DNA of 64,000 nt from Oscheius dolichura (taxonomy: Eukaryota; Nematoda; Chromadorea; Rhabditida; Rhabditidae), in contig OW051495.1 of the NCBI GenBank assembly GCA_932521035.1, forward strand, positions 372,001 to 436,000. The letters run 5' to 3'. Both the position numbers and the translations under genes were made by a program. Positions 11,101 through 19,960 of this stretch are shown piece by piece. A model generated the notes under the pieces. It was not told the DNA's origin and ran no database searches. It was given only the letters and a program-made list of their open reading frames with translations. The stretch's first letter is position 1, and each line of letters opens with the position of its first letter.

Positions 11101-14100
11101 AATATTTATGGTTTGAGGCAAATTCAAGGAGGAGGGGGGAGTCTTTAGGGCCCAATTATTGGACTCCAACATTAGCCGGAACCACTCGCCTGGTTATCAG
11201 TCGCGAAGATCTAAATTATTGAGGAGGGAGAGATGCTCTCGATGCGTGTGACGGAAATCGGCTATGTGTGACAAGGGAATGTCTGCGATTTGGCCGATCT
11301 AATACAGAAAAATAACCATAGGAACTTTAGAGGAAAATCGAAACTTTTGGAATTTGCAAGAAATTCTGAGTATCTCTGGAGCTATGCAGATTTTAAATAG
11401 TTATTATGAATGGCAATCGAAGCATTTGTTTATTCAACACAAGGGGGATCCCTGCGTATGCAAATTATTTTTCGCTAGAGCGTTACACATTGCCTAGTGT
11501 CTTATAACGAGAATTCGAAACATTTCCATTTCAATTGAAAGTTTATCACCAATGGAAATTCTATTGGAACAAATAACCTCAATGAGTCAGACTAATATTC
11601 CAGTAGCCTTACAAATTCAAAACTCTGATAGCAACTTTAGATTTGTACCCTGGGATTTCTACAGAATATTGGATCATTCTAAATGGTTTTATATCGGCAT
11701 ATTGAAACATTTAGAATTCTAATAGCGCTTTTCATATTTTCTCTGTTTTACTGTTGCTATGAAATATCAGTAATTCTATTTCTCTTTGCTGTACCCGTTC
11801 TATCACAGGAAATAATTTGAACAAGATCGTTATTGTACAACTAACTGCCTTCCATCTTATTGTCCTCCCTCCCGACTAGCTCTTCTGTTATACGAAAGCC
11901 CCCAAGCCATCCAGGACAAAAGGATGAAGAAAGTGGAAGGGGGAGAAAGACAACGGAGGCGAGGTTGGGGCGCGCACGCGCCGACGGGGGGTCCCGGCCG
12001 ACCGGCTGGCAGAATCCCCCCTATAGCTATGAGAAAGGGGAGGGGGAGGGCCAAGGACGCCGTCAGCCACCCCTAATAGTCAAAATGAAGCTAATTCCAT
12101 CCGTTTTTAGAGCACCACGTGGTTTGTCGCCCCTCGGCCGCCTGGATGTTCCTGCAGTGGGATGGGAACCGGGATGGCTTCATCACACCGGAAGAGGCCA
12201 AGCCAATGGAGAATGTCAAGTGCACTGCTCAATACATCGACAAATGCGGTAAGGAATGGGGAAAACTGGGTCAAAACCTTAGAAATTTGGAATATATGAG
12301 CATTGAGAATCCCCGAATATCGTAATATCCGGCTGGGAAAACACAAAAAAATGAAATTTGAAGACTAACATCAAGCAGAGGGAACTGTTGCAGAACCTCA
12401 GGCCGGATAATATGCTCCCCCTAGAACAAAGACAATTTCACTTTTTTCCTTCAAGGAAGCTAGAAATCTTCTTATTACCTCTTATTCTTACTCATTTCTA
12501 TTGTTTATTGCCGATTAGGCGGCATTTTTTGAGCGTGAACTTCTAAAATTTGGGTGTAACCTCAAAATTCCCAATCTAAGGGCAGCGACCACTTTCAACT
12601 CCCCTCGTTTGGGCTTTTTTTCTAGTTTCTTTCAGAATTTTTCTTGAAAATTCTGCTCGGAACGAAATTACTCCATTCTAGTGATAAAGTACCTTCCCCG
12701 GAACATGAAAACCCCCATAACTTCTCAACAGAAAAAACAAATTTCAGATGATATGGTAGTCGACGGCAAGATCAGCCTGGACGAGTGGTGTGACTGTTTC
12801 TCGTTTGCCGATGGAGATCGCCACGAGCCTCCTTGCCACAAGGCCAAGCACGCTGTTGATCCTCACCTTCAGGGTTAGTCTCATCTCTTTTTCGTTTTAT
12901 TCGATGGAGAACGACGTTTATCAAAGGCGCATTGAAGAAAATGGTTCGTGGAATATTTTATGGGTATTATAAAACAGTACAAGAGACTACCTTTCTGAGG
13001 GGAAATTCCATATCCCCCTAAGGAATACTGTAGAATTTTTAACGGGATTGCCTTTTGTATGACCTAGAATATATAATGAGCGATAAAAATACCATAGCCA
13101 ACTGTTCCTAATGGATGATCTAGAAAGTGAGTCAATTTTGAATTTCTGACGTTTTATTGACATTATGTAACAGTAGAAGAACGCGCGCGCTCCCGGCGTG
13201 GGCGGTGACGGACAGACAGACAGACACTCTGGCGTTTTGTGTATTTAAGATAGTTCTTTTCCAAAAAATAGGGATACAGCAATTTGCCTCCGTTCGAGAC
13301 CATTTGAGATCGGAGAACAAAATCGCAAAATTTGCCAGATTTTCAAGAAACCCCTGATTACTGTATCCCTATTTTTTGGAAAAGAACTATAGCTCTACAG
13401 AAACGTTTCCTATTCCAACAAAACCAATGAAAAGGAGAAATTTGGCGGAAAATAAAAGACTGTTGGTCAGAAGGCATACTCTTCCTTTACTGGAACCAGA
13501 AATTGCGTGAAATCTTTATGTTCCTCATAAAACATAAAGATGTGCTTCAAGTTTTCCAAACCAATAATCAGTCTTTTCTCAACCCAAAAAAAGTAGTAAA
13601 GCCGCCATCTATCCGCTTCCCTTTCCGCTCTCCAAGTCTCCTAGACTGTATAATTTCATGGTACGATTTGTCCGAATGGTATCCTCTCCTCGCCGCCGGC
13701 TGCACCTGTCATGTTAATGCCTAATCCGCTATTAACTTCGCGCCCCTGTATGAAATTCTCTCCTGGCTGGCTGGCCGGCCGTAAACAAAACTGCGCCGGA
13801 TACAGCGAGGGGTGAGAAAGACTATTCTAATTTTACCAGGGAATGATGGTCAACCATATTTTGGAGACTTTCTAGTTTCCCTGGGGAGTCAAATATCGAA
13901 GATCAAATACTTGGGGTTCTTGATAGCCTTGCCGCGACAATTCTATCAAATTCGTGATTTTTACATGTATTGCGCGTTATTCAAAGGTCTGCATGGGGGT
14001 ATTTCCACCATTAGGATCAGTTGAACTAGAGAGCAACATTTCTGTGTCTTTGATTCCCTTCTAAAAGGTTACAGTAACCCAATTTAGGAGCAATGGTCCC

Positions 14101-14319
14101 CCGCTGTGACCTGGAAGGCTTCTACCGCCCTGAGCAGTGCCACAACGGCCAGTGCTGGTGCGTCGACAAGTATGGTCGCGAGTTCGACCACTCCCGTGTC
14201 ACTGCTACCCTCCCCGACTGCGGACAATACGGTAATTTCTTTATAAAACGAGAGGGAAGAAGGATTCAGGATACCCGCTCTCTGAACTAGAGGCCAACGA
14301 GCTCCACGCCAGACTCTAA
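5108..14319 (+). CDS. SPOCK: Testican (SPOCK) homologue, secreted calcium-binding matrix protein
   Basis: Nine exons in phase: 5108-5192, 5231-5318, 5844-5913, 6667-6709, 6756-6854, 12111-12248, 12748-12873, 14088-14231 and 14291-14319, giving 273 aa. Residues 1-16 are a signal peptide. A Cys module resembling the CLxVxC...CV segment of vertebrate testican follows (about 31-52), then a His/Lys-rich linker. The SPARC-type EC domain has the helix ELAKIGGRLLAWFDAIH, EF-hand 1 DGNRDGFITPEE (146-157) and the disulfide-linked EF-hand 2 with VDGKISLDEWCDCF. A thyroglobulin type-1 domain (about 222-261) has the diagnostic CWCV. The Kazal module expected after the N-terminal Cys module is absent, and none was seen in the intron where it would lie. 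The 5256-nt intron 5 contains an antisense gene and a large fold-back element. Confidence 0.93.
7391..7876. mobile_element. Large fold-back (MITE-like) element with a central palindrome
   Basis: An inverted repeat of about 480 bp centred on the palindrome AGCGTTACGTAACGCT (7624-7639). The outer ends match (CATACATGGGC at 7397 and its complement ending near 7869). The inner arms, about 7517-7580 and 7668-7728, are almost perfect. Between the two are GC-rich segments dense in GGGCG and CGCCC. No ORF of significance. It lies in testican intron 5. Confidence 0.85.
8797..10659 (-). CDS. Small single-pass membrane protein with a PPPY motif (nested gene)
   Basis: Three exons in phase on the minus strand: 10659-10601, 9499-9379 and 8976-8797, 119 aa. 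The start MANGFAATLLFLVFLFLLAR is a signal anchor or transmembrane helix followed by a basic stretch (HIRKLRVSREQQ). Next comes a proline-rich tail with PPPYATMPPPPSYQ, a WW-domain-type PPxY ligand, and NLYDDP. The layout recalls WBP1/VOPP1-type small PY-motif membrane proteins, but the Cys-rich luminal part of those is absent. Splice sites are good (CAG/gtgaga, attttccag/G, CAG/gtacat, ccccag/A). The least certain part is the last exon, which could hold a further intron after about 8945. It sits inside testican intron 5 on the opposite strand. Confidence 0.5.
9621..10016 (+). CDS. Possible small charged protein, weak model
   Basis: Two segments (9621-9703 and 9872-10016) can be joined in phase through a gt...ttttag intron. 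They encode MFYASGDKVDHVRR..., then SETRDYWKDRLNFDDKDEEK and a stop. The second segment looks like a real charged exon bounded by ctaattttag, and AATAAA-like signals follow near 10044. It lies within an intron of the minus-strand PY-motif gene, itself within testican intron 5. No family recognised. It may be chance or part of a longer gene not resolved here. Confidence 0.2.
13249..13391. mobile_element. Short TA-flanked MITE with perfect 30-bp inverted ends
   Basis: The left end ATAGTTCTTTTCC... (13250-13279) and the right end 13361-13390 are exact reverse complements over 30 bp, with TA at each boundary, as for Tc1/mariner-type targets. A diverged relative in the opposite orientation lies at 18779-18911. 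It sits in testican intron 7. Confidence 0.85.
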
Positions 14320-14940
14320 TCATCTGGGAAGTCGTGAAATAACCAGCTAATTCTTTCCCCTATTGGTGCTATTCCTTCTAATTTTATTCTTTTTCACTGC
14401 CTTTTGATAAAGATTTTAGTTTGTTTAGCTGTCAATTGATGAATAGAAAACTGGAAACGAGAAATTTTGGAGTTAGGAAGAATTCTCCCCAAACTTGAAG
14501 TTGTGCTAGTTTTTTTTGGTTTCATCCTGCTTTCAAAATACCAGGGTACAGGAAGAAAGGTAATTCGTTTTTTACATCCTACGGTCTGATACTCCAAAAA
14601 TATGGAAAACTGAATATTTTCGGGGTTATGGCCAATTTTCTATCATCTTCTGGGCTTGCAATTGCGTTTTTTTGGCTTCGTCCTGCCTTCAAATCACTCC
14701 GGTACTAGGTAGAAATGATAGCGAACGGATTGCCAGGTGTTTCCAGCTGTTTTTTTCAAAGATTTTCGGGACGGCGCTATATTTCAAGTTGTTCAGTAGA
14801 GGGTTACTGTAAAGAATAACATATTTAATAGTATAGGTCCAGCAGCGAAGAGGTGTAGGCCAAAATATACTGAAAACAGAGCTAAACTACAGTATGACTT
14901 CAATAGAACAATATAACTGAACAATTGATTACGTTACCAA
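14320..14940. other. Intergenic, no gene seen
   Basis: AT-rich sequence downstream of testican with no exon that combines reading frame and splice signals. It runs up to the TTAA-flanked transposon. Confidence 0.55.
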
Positions 14941-14944
14941 TTAA

Positions 14945-16072
14945 ATGGAGCCTCCGGAAACAAAAAATCAGATCAAAAATGTATTTGCGCCAAAGTTAGC
15001 GTCCCCTCCAAATGCATTTTGACAAAAATTGATTCATCGACAGATTTATTTATTTTTCTTCTTTGTACTTGCTTTCTCTTTCATTTTTTTTGTTGTAAAA
15101 ATATCGCCATTCGATAGCGCATCTTTTGCAGTATCAATAAACATGTGACATGCGGTACACAAGCCAAAAAATAAATAACAAAGCAAAAAATGAAGCTAAA
15201 AATTTAATTTGATGAATTTCTTTGGATTCTTATATTGTTTTTGCTTCTACTTATTTTTTCACATAGAGTAGCATGTAAACAACATATTATAACTGTTACA
15301 GAAAGAAAATTGAAGAAAAATGTGACAAGTTAGCATATTGCAAGTCGCATGCGCTTTTCTTCATTATTTCATTTGTAATTCTTGTTGTATTGCTCTCTCT
15401 TGTTGTTTTATCATTTCTATTTTGTTTCCTATTATTTCTAGTTGATAATTCATTATTTTTAGATGCAAACACAAGAAGAAGAATAAATGGATTGAGCAGC
15501 AAGAGCTCTCCACAGGATTTTAGACGAAACTCAAAGTAAGTTAGTTTCTACTCATTATCTTTTTGTTTAGATATTGTATTTATTATTATATGCCTTTCCT
15601 ACGGCTTTTGTTGCTCATTTGTATGTTGAATTACCCCAAATAGAGGCGAAGCTCAGCGCAAATGTTTTTTGCGTTCAGGACTTGAAATTATTTTTGTTTC
15701 TGTTGACCTTTTCTACTATTCTTTTTTCAGGACAAGCTTGTCTTAGGCTCGGAAAACGACGTGGAACATTTTCCAGGTCAGTTTATTTGTTCAAAATTTT
15801 TAATTTGTTGTGTTGTGTTCAGAATCGAACGAGGACGGCTAGAAAACTACAGCTTGCCCAATAAACGTCTGTTTCGCTTCTGTGATGTTCACTGTGATAT
15901 TTTCTAATAAATATATCACTGAAAATCGTAGGGAAATGTGAAAATAGCAACAAAAACGGATCAGTTCTCAAAATTGAAGCATTACGTAACGCGGCGCGTC
16001 CAGCTGCCGCCGCGCCCGTAACATCTGGGCAGGGAGCACTGTAGCGCGCAATTTTGTTTCCGGAGGTTCCCT
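14945..16072. mobile_element. TTAA-flanked DNA transposon (piggyBac-type target), degenerate
   Basis: 1128 bp bounded by TTAA at 14941-14944 and 16073-16076. The termini are inverted: ATGGAGCCTCCGGAAACAAAA at the left (first base 14945), and the right end reads AGGGAACCTCCGGAAACAAAA on the minus strand. TTAA duplication is the target signature of piggyBac elements. Near the right end are two plus-strand coding exons: one ending ...KRRGTFSR at about 15777, an intron ending ttcag at about 15822, then ENYSLPNKRL...FRFCDVHC and a stop near 15906. The same C-terminus is found in a second copy at 19592. No catalytic domain is visible, so this is probably a deletion derivative. Confidence 0.75.
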
Positions 16073-16580
16073 TTAAGAAAACATTTTTCTTTTCTTTCTT
16101 TCTCTTCTCAGATTTTATCTTCTTATTACTTGTTTTTTCATGGAAGAAACCGAAAAAAAAATCGAAATATCCGCTACCTTGGAGAGAAATCGGAACAAAT
16201 TCGGTATGCCGAGTACCGCCAAGACTCTGAATGCCAGCCACTGGGCATTACGGCCGATTCGAATCGCATTCTCGCTGAAAATTACGGCATCTGCTCTTGA
16301 ACAGCAGGCAGCCCCCTTTCTGCTCCTCAAAAATGGATATGGTGCTGCCACGTCTTCAGGGGGAGTGGACCCATTCCTGGGTTGAAATTCCCCTCCTCGC
16401 CCCTGTTTTCAGGTACATCTACTCCTCTCCTCTTCGTAGTCTTGTTTCCTCATGTCTGAACCCAAAAAGAATTCATAGGAGCCCGATTTCACGGCTGAAT
16501 CGATGATCGACCAAATCTAGTCACTGTTTTCGAGAAAAAAAACCACCCGGTCCAATAAAAACACGAGTTCAGCCCCAGAG

Positions 16581-16685
16581 TAATCCCATCCCGATAAAAA
16601 CACCACAGGGATTACCGATGACGTGGCCGGGGATGCGGGTGAGTGATCGGCACCACCCCTGCCCCCCGTGATCCCCTTTATAAAT
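16581..16685 (+). promoter_or_regulatory. Promoter of the SXP/RAL-2 gene (TAATCCC, GATA, TATA)
   Basis: TAATCCC at 16581-16587, CCCGATAAA at 16590-16598, inverted GGGATTA at 16608-16614 and TATAAAT at 16679-16685. The ATG follows at 16753, about 74 bp after the TATA box. GATA sites in nematodes are typical of intestinal genes; tissue is inferred. Confidence 0.65.
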
Positions 16686-16752
16686 GGAACCTGGCCAGAT
16701 CCATGTTGAGACCGACTCTCCTGCTCATTTTACTCACTTTCTACCAATTATA

Positions 16753-19536
16753 ATGTTCTATCTCTTCCTTTTATTCACTACGGTTGCCGGGAACCCACTT
16801 TTTGGTGGGGGAATGATGGCAGGTGGCTCTTTCGGCAGTGGCAATCCCTTTGGAGGAGCTATGAACAGCGGAATGCGGCCCAGCTTCCTACAAGCGGCGA
16901 ATTCTACTGTAATCCAGGAATGGGACAGTATCTTCCAGTCGAATAAGACCATCGCCCAACAGCAACAAGATCAACTGACTTTTGGCAGTAAATATGGACT
17001 AACGGTAGGTTTCTCGACTAGAAAGAGGTCAAATTTCCTATAAAAATGGATTTGGGTTACGGTAGTCGGCTATTTATGGCTTAGGAGTCGGAAATTGGGA
17101 AAATTGGCTAAATTAGACTACTTGGTTTTTTAGTTTCTGGGACACTTGAAATCTGAAATGAGATCACTATTCTAAAAAGAGAAACTGAAGGAATACTTGT
17201 GGTTTGACAGGAATGTACAAAAAGAAGGCTATAATTTGAAGAGTCAAACCGCTGCACTTTTTAAAGGAAACGTCTGCTTCAGACCCTCATTCCCTTATGT
17301 GCAGTTCAAGCGAACTTGCTCCATCATATTGGCATCTTGCCTTCAACAAATTTACCCGTGCATTCCAGCCGCCCCGACACTCTGCCTCATTTTTGGAAAC
17401 GGGGCAAAGGGGACAACGTTCGCCTCACTCTACACACCAGTTATTTCAACATTTATTGTAGAAGAATGTTTCCTGCAAAGCAATCGCTCAAATTATCGCC
17501 CTCTTTTTATACATTCCTGTCAAAACACAAGTATTCTTTGAGTTTCTCTTTTTACAATAGTGATTTTCCTCTTTTTGTCAATTCGTTTACGAATTTTTAT
17601 GGGAATTTCCCGACAAAAAGAGACTTTTTTGGGCTAAAAGAGTGGTTTCCCTCCAAAGCAGGGTCTCACCAGGAATGTTTCCCGCAGCGAAAACATTTTA
17701 CAACAATACAAAAATGCTAAACAGATAAGGCAATAAATATTAGCCTAAAAAAGTAATCGAACAGTTCACTTCTGGATTGGGGTCCCACCACGAACGGGTC
17801 CCGCAGCGAAAAACACTTTAGATTAAAACAAAAATACTAAATAGACAAAGCAAAAGAAGTTGACCGAAGGAGGAACCGAACCCTCGACCTCTCGATTGGA
17901 GTCCCACCACGGACGGGTCCTGCAGCCAAAAACACTTCAAAAATATTTTGAAAGCATCCACGATCTCAAATCAAAAAAGCAAAAAGAGTTACCCCCAGTG
18001 GGGGTCGAACCCCCGACCTCTCTAATGATAATACCGGCCTCTTAGCCACTACACCACGAAAATCGGACGCACGGCGGACATTTTACAAAACTTGTTGTGC
18101 TTGTGTGTCCTGGTTTTATTTTATGGACTACATCCCTGAAAATTTGGGGATAAGGGTAATCGACCACCCTCGAAATTATGGTCAAAAAAGATTTTCACGA
18201 AACCTCAACTGAAAAGCTGGGCACGTCAATGTTACCTTCCCGGAGCTGGCACTACCCCGATGTAAAGTCAAACCACGCGCCGGCGCGCGATTGGAAAAAA
18301 AAATAATTGCAATAGGTCGATTCCATAAAGTTTCAGCAGTGATTTATAGTTTTATCAAAGAATTGGCACTTGTCGAAATAAAAAGCTTTCATTGAGAGAG
18401 TTCATTTCAGATCCAAGTACAGCAATGGCAGCAGAATATGACGACGTTCCAAAATGAGATGAGCCAGAACCTCTCGGCCATTATTAGCGCCCTCTCCCCG
18501 CTCAAGGAACAGTTCATGAACATCCTCAACAACAAGGATCAGACGCCACAAGCCCTGCTACAGAGCATCATGCAACTCAAGAATCAATCCGGAGCAGTAA
18601 GTTCTAGACAAAAAATTTCGATGATTTGGAAAAATAAGAGAAATTGAAACGTAGTGGCAACACAAAATGTAGACCAGAGGCAATTTTTAGTTTCATAAGA
18701 CCGATAAAACAAAAAAACCTTCAAGAATCAGTCAATATCCGATTTGAGCAACGGGTTCACAGTTGAGAACTCAAATTATAGTCTTGTTCCAACGGATAGG
18801 GTTACAGTAATCCGGGGATTTCTTGAAAATCAGGCAAAATTTCCAATTTTGTTCCGAAATGGTCCTGAACGGAGGCAAATTACTGTAACCCTATCTGTCA
18901 GAAAAGAACTATCCTTCCAACCTTTTTCCTAATATTGAGCAACGTGGATTTCAAAATTACGGCAAATAAATAAAATGCAAGCGGGGACAAAAACAAAATA
19001 CCTACAAAATCGTCAAATCCGCCAATTTTTGGTTTCATAATCCGTTTAAAACCTTGAGAACAGTAATTTCTTATTCTAGGACGAAATCGCTTGACTGACA
19101 GTTTCAACAATCGAATAAAGCAAACAGGATACGAAAATTCTTGCTTGTATACCAGAAACAGATCAATTTTTAGAATGGCGATGCTCTCTTTGCCCTGGCC
19201 ATGATTATGATGAAGAATAGCCATCAAAATGGGATGCAGACGACGATGGGAGGAGCTGGCTCCTTTGGAAATGGCTGGAACAGTGGGGGAATGGGAGGAA
19301 ATTCCCCCTTTTCCATGGGAGGAGGCGGCAGCGGCTTCCCCACTGTCCAGATGCCACAAAATATCAACATCCCATTCCCTGGAACAGGCCAAACGGGGAG
19401 TTTTGGCAATTTCGGTGGCGGCTTCCCGTCTCAGGGACAGAATACCATCGGCTATCCTCAGAATCTTGGACAGCAACAGTCGTCACAGCCGTTGATGTTC
19501 GCCCCAGGACCGATGATACCCTTCCAGGGGAAATAA
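16753..19536 (+). CDS. SXP/RAL-2 (DUF148) family secreted protein, 266 aa
   Basis: Three exons in phase: 16753-17004, 18411-18596 and 19174-19536. MFYLFLLFTTVAG is a signal peptide. A Gly/Met-rich stretch follows, then a helical core (about residues 45-160) with STVIQEWDSIFQSNKTIAQQ, VQQWQQNMTTFQNEMSQN and MNILNNKDQTPQALLQSIMQ. This is the pattern of the nematode-only SXP/RAL-2 family, whose members are secreted and often bind calcium or magnesium. The C-terminal ~100 residues are a Gly/Phe/Gln-rich low-complexity tail. An in-frame ATG at 16684 is too close to the TATA box to be the start. Intron 1 contains a composite repeat and intron 2 a MITE. Confidence 0.85.
17161..18060. mobile_element. 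Composite repeat copy 1: inverted arms plus tRNA-like modules
   Basis: The inverted arms (about 17161-17265 and 17470-17567) share AATACTTGTGGTTTGACAGG and its complement. Downstream come three degenerate ~110-bp modules, each with a (GAAC)CCTCGACCTCTC-type core. The last (minus strand, about 18055-17990) resembles the 3' half of a tRNA, with GGGGGTTCGACCCCC (T-arm/B-box) and TAGTGGCTAAGAGG (A-box-like). The anticodon stem does not pair. The whole unit recurs at 55775-56752. Confidence 0.75.
18779..18911. mobile_element. TA-flanked MITE, second family member
   Basis: Related to 13249-13391 in inverse orientation. It shares GATAGGG(T/A)TACAG-type ends, an internal AATTTGCCTCCGTTC-like stretch and the AGAAAAGAACTA terminus. 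It lies in intron 2 of the SXP/RAL-2 gene. Confidence 0.65.
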
Positions 19537-19591
19537 ACGTGTTTTGTGGAAAAGGAAATGTTTTGCTGTTTTTATAAGAATAAAAAGTTAA

Positions 19592-19960
19592 AGGGAGCCT
19601 CCGGAAACAAAAATCGCGCCTACAGTACGCCAAGCCGAGATGTTACGGGGGCGGCAGCAGCTCGGAGCGCCGCGTTACGTAATGCTTCAATTTTGAGAAT
19701 TTTAACCGGTTTTGTTGCTATTTTCACGTTTTCCAACGATCTTTAGTGGTATATTTATTAAAAAATATTACAATAAGTATCATGAAAGCGAAGTAGACGT
19801 TTCTTGGGCAAGCAGTAGTCTTCTTTCCTTCTTGCGTTTGATTCTGAAAACGACATAACCAAATAATGATTTTTAACAAATAAACTGACCTGGAAAATAT
19901 TCCACGTCGTTCTTATACAAGAATACAAGCTTATCCTACAAAAGAAATATAGGGCGCGGA
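19592..19960. mobile_element. Right end of a TTAA-type transposon, truncated copy
   Basis: TTAA at 19588-19591 is followed by AGGGAGCCTCCGGAAACAAAA, matching the right terminus of the 14945 element. Similarity continues through the ACGTAATGCTTCAATTTTGAG segment and the two-exon C-terminus (minus strand: DYCLPKKRLLRFHDTYCNIF then stop near 19758). A frameshift separates the two exons relative to the other copy. The opposite terminus was not found. Confidence 0.7.

Noticed and set aside
16684..16752. Upstream in-frame ATG extending the SXP/RAL-2 protein
   Set aside because: It overlaps the TATA box at 16679-16685, so it cannot be in the mRNA; the downstream ATG gives a proper signal peptide.
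17990..18060. Functional tRNA gene on the minus strand
   Set aside because: T-arm and A-box-like parts are present, but the anticodon stem does not pair and the same sequence recurs in a repeat at 56700; tRNA-derived repeat instead.
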